Positions 16,757-25,603 of a stretch of DNA of 64,000 bases are shown in pieces. The DNA is from an uncultured Methanolobus sp. (lineage in GTDB: Archaea > Halobacteriota > Methanosarcinia > Methanosarcinales > Methanosarcinaceae), in contig NZ_OY762426.1 in NCBI RefSeq assembly GCF_963665675.1, positions 2,046,001 through 2,110,000 of the forward strand. Reading direction: 5' to 3'. Position numbers and translations under genes: made by a program. Under the pieces are notes generated by a model, which searched no databases, was not told the origin of the DNA, and was given only the letters and a program-made list of their open reading frames with translations. The stretch's first letter is position 1. Each line of letters starts with the position of its first letter.

Positions 16757-17755
16757 ATGCAGGTATGCATACTTCTATGCGGAGGGTTTGAAATTAAAGA
16801 AGAGATATGGATTGAAAAGTATAGGCCCTTTAAGCTCGACGATGTGGTTGGCCAGACAGAGGCCGTTGAAAGGCTGAAATCTTATATTAAAACAAGAAAT
16901 CTTCCACATCTCCTGTTCTCAGGTCCTCCCGGAGTTGGAAAAACAGCAACTTCCGTGTCTATTGCACGCGAGCTTTTTGGAGACTCATGGCGTGAGAACT
17001 TCACAGAGCTTAATGCTTCTGATGAACGTGGAATTGATGTTGTCAGGACAAAGATCAAGAACTTTGCAAAAACAACTCCAATTGGCGGTGCGGATTTTAA
17101 GATTATCTTTCTTGATGAGGCAGATGCACTCACATCCGATGCACAATCAGCACTCAGACGTACCATGGAACGTTACACCAACAACTGTCGTTTCATTCTT
17201 TCATGCAATTACTCATCCAAGATCATAGAGCCCATCCAGTCAAGGTGTGCAGTTTACAGGTTCCGTCCGTTGTCAGATGAATCTGTGGCAGAACGTGTAA
17301 GATTTGTAGCTAATAATGAGAACCTGGACATTGCAGACGATGGTGTGGATGCTATCACGTATGTTGCACAGGGCGATATGAGAAAAGCTATCAATGCTCT
17401 GCAGGCAGCAGCTCTTCTTGCTGACACAATCCACAAGGATGCAATATACAAGATCACTGCCACAGCACGTCCCGAGCAGGTCAAGGAACTTATTATGACT
17501 GCTCTGGAAGGAAGCTTCAGTGCATCCCGAAAACATCTTGACAGCCTTTTGCTGGAGCAGGGTCTTTCCGGAGAGGATGTTGTGGGTCAGATATACAGAG
17601 CAATGTTTGAGGTAGATATTCCTGAGAAGAAAATGGTTGAACTGATAGATGTCATCGGTGAGATCGATTTCAGGTTAACTGAAGGTGCCAACGAAAGAAT
17701 ACAGCTTGAATGTCTACTGGCACACTTTGCACTATCGGGAAAGGAATGTAATTGA
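16757..17755 (+). CDS. rfcS: Replication factor C small subunit
   Basis: Clamp-loader AAA+ subunit that loads PCNA. 332 residues. Walker A GPPGVGKT, Walker B LDEADALT, sensor LSCNYSSKIIEPIQSRC and the RFC box near the start (WIEKYRPFKLDDVVGQ). The ATG at 16757 gives a 12-residue extension before EIKEEIWIEKYRP; no other in-frame start is available, and the ATG lies about 20 bp after an AT-rich box, so a leaderless mRNA is likely. No intein is present. The next gene overlaps its stop codon. Confidence 0.95.
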   Translation: MQVCILLCGGFEIKEEIWIEKYRPFKLDDVVGQTEAVERLKSYIKTRNLPHLLFSGPPGVGKTATSVSIARELFGDSWRENFTELNASDERGIDVVRTKIKNFAKTTPIGGADFKIIFLDEADALTSDAQSALRRTMERYTNNCRFILSCNYSSKIIEPIQSRCAVYRFRPLSDESVAERVRFVANNENLDIADDGVDAITYVAQGDMRKAINALQAAALLADTIHKDAIYKITATARPEQVKELIMTALEGSFSASRKHLDSLLLEQGLSGEDVVGQIYRAMFEVDIPEKKMVELIDVIGEIDFRLTEGANERIQLECLLAHFALSGKECN

Positions 17756-18258
17756 GTCTTGAAGTAACAGTACTGGATTTACTTTCCTCTTTTCCTCACT
17801 GGCTTGCAACCATGGTAATCGGTGCAATGCCAATATTTGAATTGAGAGGTGCTATTCCCATTGCACTTGGAATATATGAAATGAGTCCTGCGTCTGCATT
17901 TTTGTTTGCAGTATCGGGTAATATGCTTCCTGTTGTACCTTTGCTCCTGTTTCTGGACCCTGTTTCCACTTATCTTCGCCGTTTTCCTATATTCGATAAA
18001 TTCTTTTCATGGCTTTTTGGAAGAACACATCGTAACCATTCAGAAAGATTTGAGAAATACGGTACACTTGCCCTGACACTTTTTGTTGCAGTGCCACTGC
18101 CTGTAACCGGTGCGTGGACTGGGTGTGCTGCAGCATTTGTTTTTGGTATTAAATTCCGGCATGCTTTTCCGGCAATACTTGCAGGAGTACTTATTGCAGG
18201 TATAATCGTGAGCAGTGTCACATTGGGTGGAATAGGTCTGGTGGACTTCCTCAGCTAG
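17752..18258 (+). CDS. COG2426 small multidrug-export-like membrane protein
   Basis: 168 residues, four or five membrane segments, with the family hallmark IGAMPIFELRGAIPIALG near residues 23-40 and VPLPVTGAWTGCAAA in the C-terminal half. The name 'small multidrug export' is historical and the function is unproven. TTG start at 17752 overlaps the rfcS stop by 4 bp, so the gene is co-translated with rfcS. Confidence 0.85.
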   Translation: MSLEVTVLDLLSSFPHWLATMVIGAMPIFELRGAIPIALGIYEMSPASAFLFAVSGNMLPVVPLLLFLDPVSTYLRRFPIFDKFFSWLFGRTHRNHSERFEKYGTLALTLFVAVPLPVTGAWTGCAAAFVFGIKFRHAFPAILAGVLIAGIIVSSVTLGGIGLVDFLS

Positions 18259-18344
18259 AATTGTATGCTGCTGATGTTACAAAAATAGACTTGATAAAAA
18301 TATTAGTTCAAAGTCCAAAGAGTAAAAAGCGGAGATTTCCAGGA

Positions 18345-18557
18345 TTATTTTCCCAGCATCTCTTTTGCAAGGTTGATATCTTCAGCCTTTACTGTTTTTC
18401 TCCCAGCGTGTTCTGCGAGTTTGATGGCTTCCCTTGAGATCTCAAGTCCGTATTCTTCCAGTATGGCAGTAAGTGCCATTCCTGCAGACTCGCTTACTCT
18501 TTGTGCTCCGGCATTTCTTATTACTCTCTCAATAGGTGCAAATGGAATTATCGTCAT
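18345..18557 (-). CDS. Archaeal histone
   Basis: 70-residue histone-fold protein (HMf type) that wraps DNA as dimers and longer stacks. It opens IPFAPIERVIRNAGAQRVSE and ends with the KTVKAEDINLAKEML helix; no N-terminal tail. GAGAGG 7 nt before the ATG and a strong TATA box suit high expression. No neighbour on the same strand upstream. Confidence 0.97.
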   Translation of the reverse strand: MTIIPFAPIERVIRNAGAQRVSESAGMALTAILEEYGLEISREAIKLAEHAGRKTVKAEDINLAKEMLGK

Positions 18558-18624
18558 AAATATCCTCTCATATGAATTCTATTTTGAATCCGGTTTGATT
18601 TCCTCTAACAACTAGCAAAATAAC

Positions 18625-18634
18625 CTATATATAG
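18625..18634 (-). promoter_or_regulatory. TATA box of the histone gene
   Basis: CTATATATAG, palindromic, 68 bp before the start codon on the reverse strand; predicts a leader of about 40 nt that contains the GAGAGG ribosome site. Confidence 0.6.
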
Positions 18635-18722
18635 TTTTTTAAAGAAAAATCCAAATTAAATCAAGCTTATTTGTCTTTTCAGGGTCATTTGGATTTTTTT
18701 CCTGTTTTGGGCTTAGATGCCA

Positions 18723-19160
18723 TTAATCTTTCTTTTTCATCTTTATGGCCAGGTCTTTTCCAAGCCTGATGCATTCAGCCAGATCCTTTTCATTTGGTAT
18801 GTACTGTATTCTTAATACAGGGTCAATTACCTCTAATCCTGCTTTTCTGAGCTTTTCGGCAATTTGCACCGGTGCTTCTCCACTCCATCCATAAGATCCA
18901 AATGCTGCACCTAATTTCCCTTCAATTCCTATGTCTATCAGTTTGTCCAGGAATTTAGCTATGGGCTCAAGCATTGTGTAATAGAATGTGGAGGAACCTA
19001 TGCATATGGCATCGTATTTTGCAACATCTGCCGGGTCCCATTCATAAAAGTTGTCTATATCTACATCTATATGTTTTTCACGTGCACCCTTCGCAATGGC
19101 TTCTGCCATCATTTTAGTACTTCCCTGAGTACTAAGATATACTATAGCTAGTCTTGGCAT
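18723..19160 (-). CDS. Flavodoxin-domain protein
   Basis: 145-residue single-domain flavodoxin. The FMN phosphate loop is STQGSTKMMAEAIA (residues 10-23), and GSSTFYY and FGSYGWSGEAP supply the two ring-binding loops; the sequence resembles the C-terminal flavodoxin domain of FprA diflavin oxidases standing alone. Probably a small electron carrier. Own transcription unit, divergent from the RPA pair. Confidence 0.88.
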   Translation of the reverse strand: MPRLAIVYLSTQGSTKMMAEAIAKGAREKHIDVDIDNFYEWDPADVAKYDAICIGSSTFYYTMLEPIAKFLDKLIDIGIEGKLGAAFGSYGWSGEAPVQIAEKLRKAGLEVIDPVLRIQYIPNEKDLAECIRLGKDLAIKMKKKD

Positions 19161-19320
19161 TCTTTACCCCCATTTGATAAACGGTAGTTCCAACTACCTG
19201 TTTATAAATATGTAATCTGCACGTTCATAAACATTCCTGATTATACAATTATATGTTAAGTTATCTTTATTGCCAATCAGGAAATACAATTATGGAAACT
19301 TCAATTAAAGGAGAATCCCT

Positions 19321-20628
19321 ATGGACGAAAAAATCGCGCCACATATTGATGAATTAACCATGGCGCTTGGAAACATTAGCAGGGAAGAGATAAGCAGAGA
19401 GCTTGAGAAACTTTTGAAATACCGGGTTCCTCTGGATGAAGCAAAAAAGATGATTAAAGCTAAGTACCTTTCAGTGTCATCTAGCACGGTAAACGTCAGG
19501 GACCTTTCCCTGGGATTAAATGGAATAGAAATTTTTGGGCGTATTATTGATATTGTTGAAAAAACAGTGTCGATACAGGGCGAGCAGAAAACCATTTTTT
19601 CAGGAACACTTGGTGACGGAACAGGCATCTGTTCTTTCACATGCTGGGACGATATGTCCTTAAAGCCCGGAGATGCAATAAGTATCAAAAATGCCTATAC
19701 TCGCCTCTGGAATAACAGGCCGGAACTTTATTTCGGAAAAAGGTCAACGATAACTTATCTTCAGGACGATGAACTTCCTGATTCAGAAGAAATGTCCCAT
19801 TCAAACCTCAAGAAACTTGGTGACATTGTTCCCGCAGATGTACTTGTGAGTTCTGTGGTATTGATTGTGGAGATGTATCACCGCGAGATAACACTCAAAG
19901 GTGAAGAAGTGACTGTTACTGAAGGTGTCCTGGCAGATGAGACAGGCAAACTACCGTTCACTTCATGGGTACCTCTGGGAGGACCGGATATTGGTGATTA
20001 TATTCGATTTGAAGGTGCTTCTGTGAGAGTATTCAGGGGACTTCCATCCATTAATTTTACAGAAACAACATCTATCGGGAAACTATCCGATGTGTCGGAA
20101 CTGCCATTTACAATGGAATCTGTAAGCACGGCAAGTTCTTCTATTGCCATTGAAAAGCTTCTTGAAAAGGAAGGAATGTTCGATGTGACTGTCAGTGGCA
20201 ATATCATATCTGTCAGGTCAGGTTCGGGACTTATTGAGCGCTGTCCTCAATGTAATCGTGTAACACAGAAATCTTCATGTCGTTCTCACGGTGAAGTGGA
20301 ATGTCTGACTGACATGCGCATAAAAGCTATTCTTGATGATGGAACCGGCGCGGTTCACCTGATGCTTAACAGGGAACTTTCTGAGGCTGTTTATGGCAAA
20401 AGTATGAATGATGCTGAAAAGATGGCACAGAGTTCACTCTCCGGTGAAGCTGTTTTTGAAGATATGAAAAAGGTTCTCACAGGTAAATATCTTGCAGCCA
20501 GGGGCAATTCATCCAGAAATGAATTTGGTGTATCCCTTGTTGCCAGGTCTGTATGGGTCCCTGGGAATAACGTGGATGAACGAATTGAGGGACTTCTGGA
20601 AAGAATGGATGCAGGATGTGATGAGTAA
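19321..20628 (+). CDS. Replication protein A (RPA) homologue with three OB folds and a zinc finger
   Basis: Single-stranded DNA-binding protein. 435 residues: an N-terminal helical region (1-55), OB folds at roughly 60-150 and 165-260 (GTLGDGTGICSFTCWD and GVLADETGKLPFTSW mark their cores), and a C-terminal OB with an embedded zinc finger, C308-x2-C311-x8-C320-x2-H323. AAAGGAG precedes the ATG. The RPA-associated gene starts on the last base of its stop codon, a coupling known from haloarchaeal rpa-rpap operons. A shorter paralogue with the same finger spacing is at 28402. Confidence 0.93.
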   Translation: MDEKIAPHIDELTMALGNISREEISRELEKLLKYRVPLDEAKKMIKAKYLSVSSSTVNVRDLSLGLNGIEIFGRIIDIVEKTVSIQGEQKTIFSGTLGDGTGICSFTCWDDMSLKPGDAISIKNAYTRLWNNRPELYFGKRSTITYLQDDELPDSEEMSHSNLKKLGDIVPADVLVSSVVLIVEMYHREITLKGEEVTVTEGVLADETGKLPFTSWVPLGGPDIGDYIRFEGASVRVFRGLPSINFTETTSIGKLSDVSELPFTMESVSTASSSIAIEKLLEKEGMFDVTVSGNIISVRSGSGLIERCPQCNRVTQKSSCRSHGEVECLTDMRIKAILDDGTGAVHLMLNRELSEAVYGKSMNDAEKMAQSSLSGEAVFEDMKKVLTGKYLAARGNSSRNEFGVSLVARSVWVPGNNVDERIEGLLERMDAGCDE

Positions 20629-21500
20629 TGGTTGAAAGAGAAGTTGCATACAGGCTGTTTGCCAGGGAGTTCAATGATTCTCGTTTCCATTTATATTCTT
20701 CATCTTCCTCCTCAGATCAGGATATCTATTCCCCTAACTTCCTTATAAGCCCCACAGGAATTAAGGTAAACAGGGTGTTTATTGTGGGCGTTGTTACTGA
20801 GGTAGATCGTCTCTCTGAACAGAAAGGCGGTGAAAGGGAATTGTGGAGAGCACGCATTTCCGATCCTACAGGAGCTTTCACCATTTATGCCGGGAGCTAC
20901 CAGCCGGAAGCATCTGTGTTCCTGTCAACGATACAGGTTCCATCTTATGTAATGGTGCTTGGAAAGGTTCGTTCATACGAACCGGGTGATGGTTCAGTCT
21001 TCGTATCTCTGCGTCCGGAAGAGATCAATTATGTTGATGAATCCATTCGGGACAGGTGGATAGTTGATACTGCCGAAATGACGCTTGATCGTCTTGTTGA
21101 ATTTGAAAGGTTCTTTTCATCTGATACGGGAGAAGGGAAACTTATGGACAGGATACTGGCAACCGGTGTTTCTGAATCCTCTGCAGCTGGCATGTGTCTT
21201 TCACTTGATTACTATCACAAGGATGCAGAATATTATGATTCACTTAAAGGAGATATCAGGAAAGTCCTCTGTTCTATAAGAAAAACCGAAGATAAAGCTG
21301 AAGAGATCGATTATGAAGCCAAGGTCCAGTCAATTGCTGAGGAGCTTGATGGTGGCAATGGATTTGAATATATTGCTTTTATTAACCGGGCAATGTCTGG
21401 AGACATACCGGAAAAGCTTGCAGATTCCACATTGAAAATGTTACTTTCAAAAGGACATCTCTATGAACCCAGAGCCGGGGTATTTAAAGTAATACACTAG
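20628..21500 (+). CDS. RPA-associated protein (COG3390 family)
   Basis: 290 residues, translationally coupled to the preceding RPA gene (TAATG). An OB-like N-terminal domain (residues 1-150) contains AYRLFAREFNDSRF, PTGIKVNRVFIVGVVTEVD and RISDPTGAFTIYAGSYQPEA. A C-terminal extension of about 110 residues is absent from the second copy at 29330; it is helical and ends LYEPRAGVFKVIH, resembling a winged-helix domain. By homology it binds the partner RPA. Confidence 0.9.
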   Translation: MVEREVAYRLFAREFNDSRFHLYSSSSSSDQDIYSPNFLISPTGIKVNRVFIVGVVTEVDRLSEQKGGERELWRARISDPTGAFTIYAGSYQPEASVFLSTIQVPSYVMVLGKVRSYEPGDGSVFVSLRPEEINYVDESIRDRWIVDTAEMTLDRLVEFERFFSSDTGEGKLMDRILATGVSESSAAGMCLSLDYYHKDAEYYDSLKGDIRKVLCSIRKTEDKAEEIDYEAKVQSIAEELDGGNGFEYIAFINRAMSGDIPEKLADSTLKMLLSKGHLYEPRAGVFKVIH

Positions 21501-21555
21501 CATCCTGACTTAAGTATGGGTTAGAAATTGCATCGGTTTTAATGCGACATACTTA

Positions 21556-21571
21556 AATATTCCGGAATATT
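21556..21571. promoter_or_regulatory. 16-bp perfect palindrome over the promoter of the next gene
   Basis: AATATTCCGGAATATT directly overlaps or follows the TATA-like ACTTAAATAT about 60 bp before the ATG at 21630, the position expected for a repressor operator. Confidence 0.4.
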
Positions 21572-21629
21572 ACTCCTGAAGAGTTATTGATACATCTGCT
21601 TTGCTAGCTCATATTATGAAGGGGTATTT

Positions 21630-22217
21630 ATGGAACACGATGAGATCATAGATAATGTGAAAAACAGTATAATTCAGATGCAGGGTGTAGGAAACACTCT
21701 CCTGCTGAACGAAAATGACAGGGAGATAATCAGGGAACTTGAGAAGAAAGCTGATGAAATGACTCTCATGGGACTTGGCAGAGGAGATAACAAGGGTGTA
21801 AAAGCAGTTCTGGAGAACGATGTGATATTTGCTTTTACTACTAACATGGATTTCTGCTGGCCGGAAGGTCCGAATGTTATTCTTATGCACGATGGCTGTG
21901 TTGTTGGTCAGGATATTGATGATGAGGCCAAACTCGAAGAAGTTAAAACATGCAGGGATAAGCTTGTTATCGGTAACATTGTGATATATGATACAAGTGT
22001 TCTCAAAAAGATGGATGTCAAGAACAACCCTCTTATCGTTGTGCTGCCTCCGAAATCATGTGACGAAGTAGAGGCAGTTGACAGGGCCTGTAATGTAATA
22101 CTTGCTTCCCCGTCCCCTCCAAGCGATGAGTACCTTAAGGAGAAGATGGGACTTGAGAATCTTCACGGCACAGGTACATTCCTGCTTGGATTCGATTTCG
22201 ATGATACCTGCAATTAA
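21630..22217 (+). CDS. Unrecognised soluble protein
   Basis: 195 residues, no signal peptide or membrane segment. AAGGGG precedes the ATG. Seen: an acidic alpha-helical start, then an alternating beta/alpha core with FAFTTNMDFCWPEGPNVILM, GNIVIYDTSVLKKM and NPLIVVLPPKSCDEVEA; four cysteines are scattered (FCWP, HDGCVV, KTCRDK, KSCDEV and a fifth in RACNV), which could matter for metal or redox. I do not recognise the family. It stands alone, possibly under control of the upstream palindrome. Confidence 0.85.
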   Translation: MEHDEIIDNVKNSIIQMQGVGNTLLLNENDREIIRELEKKADEMTLMGLGRGDNKGVKAVLENDVIFAFTTNMDFCWPEGPNVILMHDGCVVGQDIDDEAKLEEVKTCRDKLVIGNIVIYDTSVLKKMDVKNNPLIVVLPPKSCDEVEAVDRACNVILASPSPPSDEYLKEKMGLENLHGTGTFLLGFDFDDTCN

Positions 22218-22222
22218 TTTCT

Positions 22223-22246
22223 AAATAGCTGCAATTGCAGCTATTT
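22223..22246. terminator. 24-bp perfect palindrome, bidirectional terminator candidate
   Basis: AAATAGCTGCAA and its exact complement TTGCAGCTATTT meet without a spacer 6 bp after the stop at 22217; a T-rich stretch ending CTTATTTTTTT follows. It sits between convergent genes and could serve both. Confidence 0.5.
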
Positions 22247-22346
22247 CTGTCATGTATTTTCTTATTTTTTTGATCTATATTCCTATGCTTCTGCACAGAA
22301 GATAATTTCCAGGAAGATTGCATTTGTACAGAGAATTCGACAGAGC

Positions 22347-23324
22347 CTATTTTTTAATTCCGTGTTCCGGAGTAGGCAATCTTATGTGAACAGTTGTCCC
22401 AATTTCAGGTTCACTTTCAATCCAGATGTCTCCCCTGTGGGCTTCCACTATTGTTTTTGCAATGTGTAGTCCAAGCCCGTTACCTCCGTAACGTCTTGTC
22501 TTAGAGCCGTCTATCTGGTAGAACCTTGCGAATATATTTTCCAGTTCGTCCTCAGGTATTCCAATTCCTTTGTCGATAACTTTTATGTGAAGGCTTTTGT
22601 AACCTTCGTGGATTATCAATTGTATATTCTGTCCGTTCGGACTGAACTTGCTGGCATTTTCCAGTATCTGGATCAGTGCTTCTTTGAGATATTTCCTGTC
22701 ACCTTCCAGATAGGGAAGTTCAGGCCTGATTTCAATGTCAATTTTCTGCTCCCTCTGGTTGAGCTGGTCAGCTGTATCCGCAATTGCTCCCATTGCAATA
22801 TCATCAACTTTGAGTGTTGTAAATGAATACTCGATATCGCCAGACTTTGCAACACTTATAAAGATAAGGGAATCAATGAGTCTCTCCAGCTTTTCTGAAG
22901 AATCTATCATTTTTTTAAGTGCTTCTTTCTGTTTCTGGTTTATTTCGCCAAGTTTTCCTTCATATATAATTTCAGAGTAACCTCTGATGGGTACAAGCGG
23001 AGTTTTGAGTTCATGTCGCAGGTTTGCAATAAATTCCTCTTTAATGGCATCAATTGAATTGAATTCTTTTATTGCGTCCTTTATATCCTTGTATCTCCTG
23101 TATGCAAATACCCAAGAAGTTACCATAATAACTGTGATAGCTATCACTATCTGACCCATTTTCCAGTCGTCAAACGGACATGGGATATCTGAAAAAATAC
23201 GTGAAAGGTCTGTTATCAATGACAGAAATACTATGCAGATAATGCCTGTCACAAGCAGGATTGTGTCCGTCACAATCCTTTTTGTATATGTTTCTTTCCT
23301 CAGGTTGATTGATTTTTCATCCAT
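22347..23324 (-). CDS. Membrane sensor histidine kinase
   Basis: 325 residues. Two membrane segments (about 18-38 and 57-75) flank a short outer loop of under 20 residues, so the signal may be sensed in the membrane. The HisKA domain has H104 in NLRHELKTPL; the HATPase domain has ENASKFSPNG (N box), DKGIGIPEDE (G1), FARFYQID (F box) and GGNGLGLHIAK (G2). No response regulator gene is adjacent, as is common in Methanosarcinales. Confidence 0.95.
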   Translation of the reverse strand: MDEKSINLRKETYTKRIVTDTILLVTGIICIVFLSLITDLSRIFSDIPCPFDDWKMGQIVIAITVIMVTSWVFAYRRYKDIKDAIKEFNSIDAIKEEFIANLRHELKTPLVPIRGYSEIIYEGKLGEINQKQKEALKKMIDSSEKLERLIDSLIFISVAKSGDIEYSFTTLKVDDIAMGAIADTADQLNQREQKIDIEIRPELPYLEGDRKYLKEALIQILENASKFSPNGQNIQLIIHEGYKSLHIKVIDKGIGIPEDELENIFARFYQIDGSKTRRYGGNGLGLHIAKTIVEAHRGDIWIESEPEIGTTVHIRLPTPEHGIKK

Positions 23325-23464
23325 GATGAGCCCGTTTTTATTTATCTGGAAATGAATTTCCGCTTGTGAGGTATATAATCACTTATAATATATATTATTT
23401 TATTACTGCCATTTGGATCTGGATTTTATCAGAACAAAATAGCAGGAACTGATCTGAAATATAA

Positions 23465-23493
23465 ATAAAAAAGCAGGCATGGTTAAACCATGC
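23465..23493 (-). terminator. Terminator of the aldolase gene
   Basis: On the reverse strand GCATGGTT and AACCATGC form a hairpin ending 10 bp after the aldolase stop, followed by CTGCTTTTTTATTT. Confidence 0.7.
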
Positions 23494-23503
23494 GAAAAAA
23501 CAA

Positions 23504-24427
23504 TTATTCGTTGTTGTATATCTTAAGTGCATCTTCAACGGATGCATCCTCGACTGTGATGGCGTAGATTGCGTTACACATTCTAACTGCTTCGTCGAGG
23601 GATTTCTGGTGCACGTTCCTTCCGGTTGCATTACCACATGCACCGCTGACATGGATCTGGGCATAGAGCTTTTCAAGGAATGATTTCGGATCATCGCTGG
23701 AACCGCCTGCACAAACGACTTTTGTCCTGCCGGCTGCCAGGACTGCTTCCTTGAATGCTTCTTCGGTTGGCATTCCTTCAGCTTTTGGATAGTTCACCTT
23801 TACAAAATCTGCGTTAAGACATGCACCAACCCCTGTGGCACCTGCAATAAGGTGTGGGTCTTTCTCGTTGGCAACCGCTTCTCCTCTTGGGTATATCCAG
23901 AGAACAGTGATCATTCCGTACTGGTGTGCCTCGTAGATCAACTGTGCAGCCTGGTGAAACATTTCAGCTTCATACTTGCTTCCAAGGTATATTGTGTAGC
24001 CGATACCAAGAATGTTGAGGCCACTGTTATCGCGGAACTGTGCTACTTGCTCCATATCATACCACTGGCCACTGTATGGGTCATCCTGCTTTGTTTTCAC
24101 CAGATATGATTTAGAATTGACTTTGACAAGATATGGTACATCTGCATAGTCCATTCCGTATCTTGCAATAAGTCCCAGCTGTGTGGCAAAAACACCTATC
24201 TTTGAATTTGCAGCTATTTTGAAAAGATGCTCCGGATCGTTGTCATCTGCAGGTACACCCTCTCCGAAAAAGTCATCGTTGAGGTGTTCGACTTTCTGAT
24301 CACCTGCAAAAAGCATCATGTTTCCGCTGTTTGATGTAATTTTCATATAATTCTTAATATATGTTTCACGCGCACCCTGTGGTACGTCCAGTGGAATTTT
24401 AATATCTTCTTCTTTTATTAAGGCCAT
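23504..24427 (-). CDS. Class I fructose-bisphosphate aldolase-like protein (COG1830/DeoC superfamily)
   Basis: 307 residues, TIM-barrel Schiff-base aldolase. The catalytic lysine is most likely K210 in ADFVKVNYP; LFAGDQKVEHLN near residue 40 and VLWIYPRGEAV near 175 are typical of archaeal class I FBP aldolases. The C-terminal SGACGNATGRNVHQ segment fits the phosphate-binding loop. With GlpX at 40.6 kb it would supply the FBP steps of gluconeogenesis. Exact substrate is inferred from family resemblance. Confidence 0.88.
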   Translation of the reverse strand: MALIKEEDIKIPLDVPQGARETYIKNYMKITSNSGNMMLFAGDQKVEHLNDDFFGEGVPADDNDPEHLFKIAANSKIGVFATQLGLIARYGMDYADVPYLVKVNSKSYLVKTKQDDPYSGQWYDMEQVAQFRDNSGLNILGIGYTIYLGSKYEAEMFHQAAQLIYEAHQYGMITVLWIYPRGEAVANEKDPHLIAGATGVGACLNADFVKVNYPKAEGMPTEEAFKEAVLAAGRTKVVCAGGSSDDPKSFLEKLYAQIHVSGACGNATGRNVHQKSLDEAVRMCNAIYAITVEDASVEDALKIYNNE

Positions 24428-24940
24428 TTATATCACTCAGCTTTCTAGTTTTGTCTTTATCTTTTAGTACCTTTTATCACGTTTTTCTATTTTAATTGTT
24501 GTGTGATTGGCGCTAAAGAGTAAGTTATCTTTTAAATTTGTTGAAATTAAGGCGCTGTAGAATACCTATTGTAATAACTATCAACATCTGCAATTATGAA
24601 AAAGTGATACTCATTCAGGGTGACATATTGAATTTTATTGGATTACATAATCACTTGAATTTAGGATTTCTAAGGGCCAATAATCATCCGTCTTGGTTTT
24701 AAGTACATTTTTAATGATCTGAGTCAAAAATTCATTAAAATAGAATCATAGTATGTATCTTGTTATCTATTATGATAATAACTCTTAGTAAAACGATAGC
24801 TTATAAATATGAATACAACAGAATAAAATTTAAGCAACAAATTAAAAAGTAATTGAAAAACATTGCATTATTTGGATTGCTTTGTTTTTGCATTCAATTC
24901 AACGAATTGTTTACAGAATCATAGGATTAGGACGAGTAGT
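24428..24940 (+). promoter_or_regulatory. Gene-poor stretch; TATA box of the microprotein array at 24800-24809
   Basis: This 510-bp AT-rich interval has no credible reading frame. CTTATAAATA at 24800-24809 predicts transcription from about 24833 and a leader of about 105 nt before the first small gene. The aldolase promoter must lie at the left end. No strong hairpin, tRNA or repeat was seen. Confidence 0.45.
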
Positions 24941-25123
24941 ATGGAATTTGAAAATAAAGCACCAATAAGAGAAGTTGAAGTGAAAACAATAAGCGATTTC
25001 AGACACGTATCCCATGTCCATGTCTCGTGGAAAGAATATTTTAAATTGTGTTTTTCATTTGCTATTGTAATGACAATTTTCTTAATACTGCTTGTTATAT
25101 TTGTTTATTCAATAACTAATTAG
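24941..25123 (+). CDS. Tandem membrane microprotein, copy 1 (type A)
   Basis: 60 residues from ATG 24941; the longer frame from 24863 adds an AT-rich, unconserved stretch and is rejected because homology to the other three copies begins exactly here (MEFENK). Layout: a charged N-terminal half with REVEVKTISDFRHVSHVHVS, then WKEYFKLCFSFAIV leading into one membrane helix (about 35-58). No signal-peptide cleavage site. Shares KTI-D and LCFSFAIV with copy 3. Part of an A-B-A-B array of four. Function unknown; family not recognised. Confidence 0.75.
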   Translation: MEFENKAPIREVEVKTISDFRHVSHVHVSWKEYFKLCFSFAIVMTIFLILLVIFVYSITN

Positions 25124-25156
25124 GTACTCCAAATGTATAATGTAAGGGGGAGTTAT

Positions 25157-25336
25157 GTGGCATTTGAAAATACAACGTCAGCAAAAGAAGTTGAGATGCA
25201 AACAATGAATGGTCTGGAACATGTATCTCATATCCAGATTTCATGGAAAGACTGCTTCAAGCTGTGGTTCTCATTTGTTATAGTGGAGATACCCGTGTTT
25301 ATGATAATATGTGCTTTTTGTGTACAAGCATATTGA
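25157..25336 (+). CDS. Tandem membrane microprotein, copy 2 (type B)
   Basis: 59 residues from the GTG at 25157, preceded by AAGGGGGAG; the ATG at 25133 would add eight unconserved residues. Conserved core KEVEMQTMNGLEHVSHIQIS then WKDCFKLWFSFVIV and a membrane helix. Closest to copy 4 (QTMNGLE, LW after the cysteine). One or two extra cysteines lie at the end of the helix. 33 bp after copy 1, same strand. Confidence 0.75.
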   Translation: MAFENTTSAKEVEMQTMNGLEHVSHIQISWKDCFKLWFSFVIVEIPVFMIICAFCVQAY

Positions 25337-25391
25337 TTTTGTAATCTAGTTTTATGAGTTACTTTAAGTTGCTTAGGACTGGAGAATTTGC

Positions 25392-25583
25392 ATGAAAGTT
25401 GAAAACAAAACTCTAACAAAAGAAATAGAGATGAAAACGATCAGGGATTTGGAGCATGTTTCCGATATCCGTATTTCGTGGAAAGAATGCTTTAAGCTCT
25501 GTTTTGCATTTGCTATTGTAATTGCAACTATTTTTCTGCTATTTGCTGTTTATATGTTTATATTCAATAATTATCTATCTTAA
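25392..25583 (+). CDS. Tandem membrane microprotein, copy 3 (type A)
   Basis: 63 residues from ATG 25392 with CTGGAGAA upstream. KEIEMKTIRDLEHVSDIRIS, then WKECFKLCFAFAIV and a membrane helix of about 22 residues. DNA over the WKECFKLCFAFAIV part is close to copy 1, whose start lies 451 bp upstream. Separated from copy 2 by 55 bp. Confidence 0.75.
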   Translation: MKVENKTLTKEIEMKTIRDLEHVSDIRISWKECFKLCFAFAIVIATIFLLFAVYMFIFNNYLS

Positions 25584-25603
25584 TTAGATATAGGGGATAT
25601 TTT

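Noticed and set aside
24863..24940. Longer start for microprotein copy 1
   Set aside because: The extra 26 residues have no counterpart in the other three copies, where similarity begins at MEFEN.
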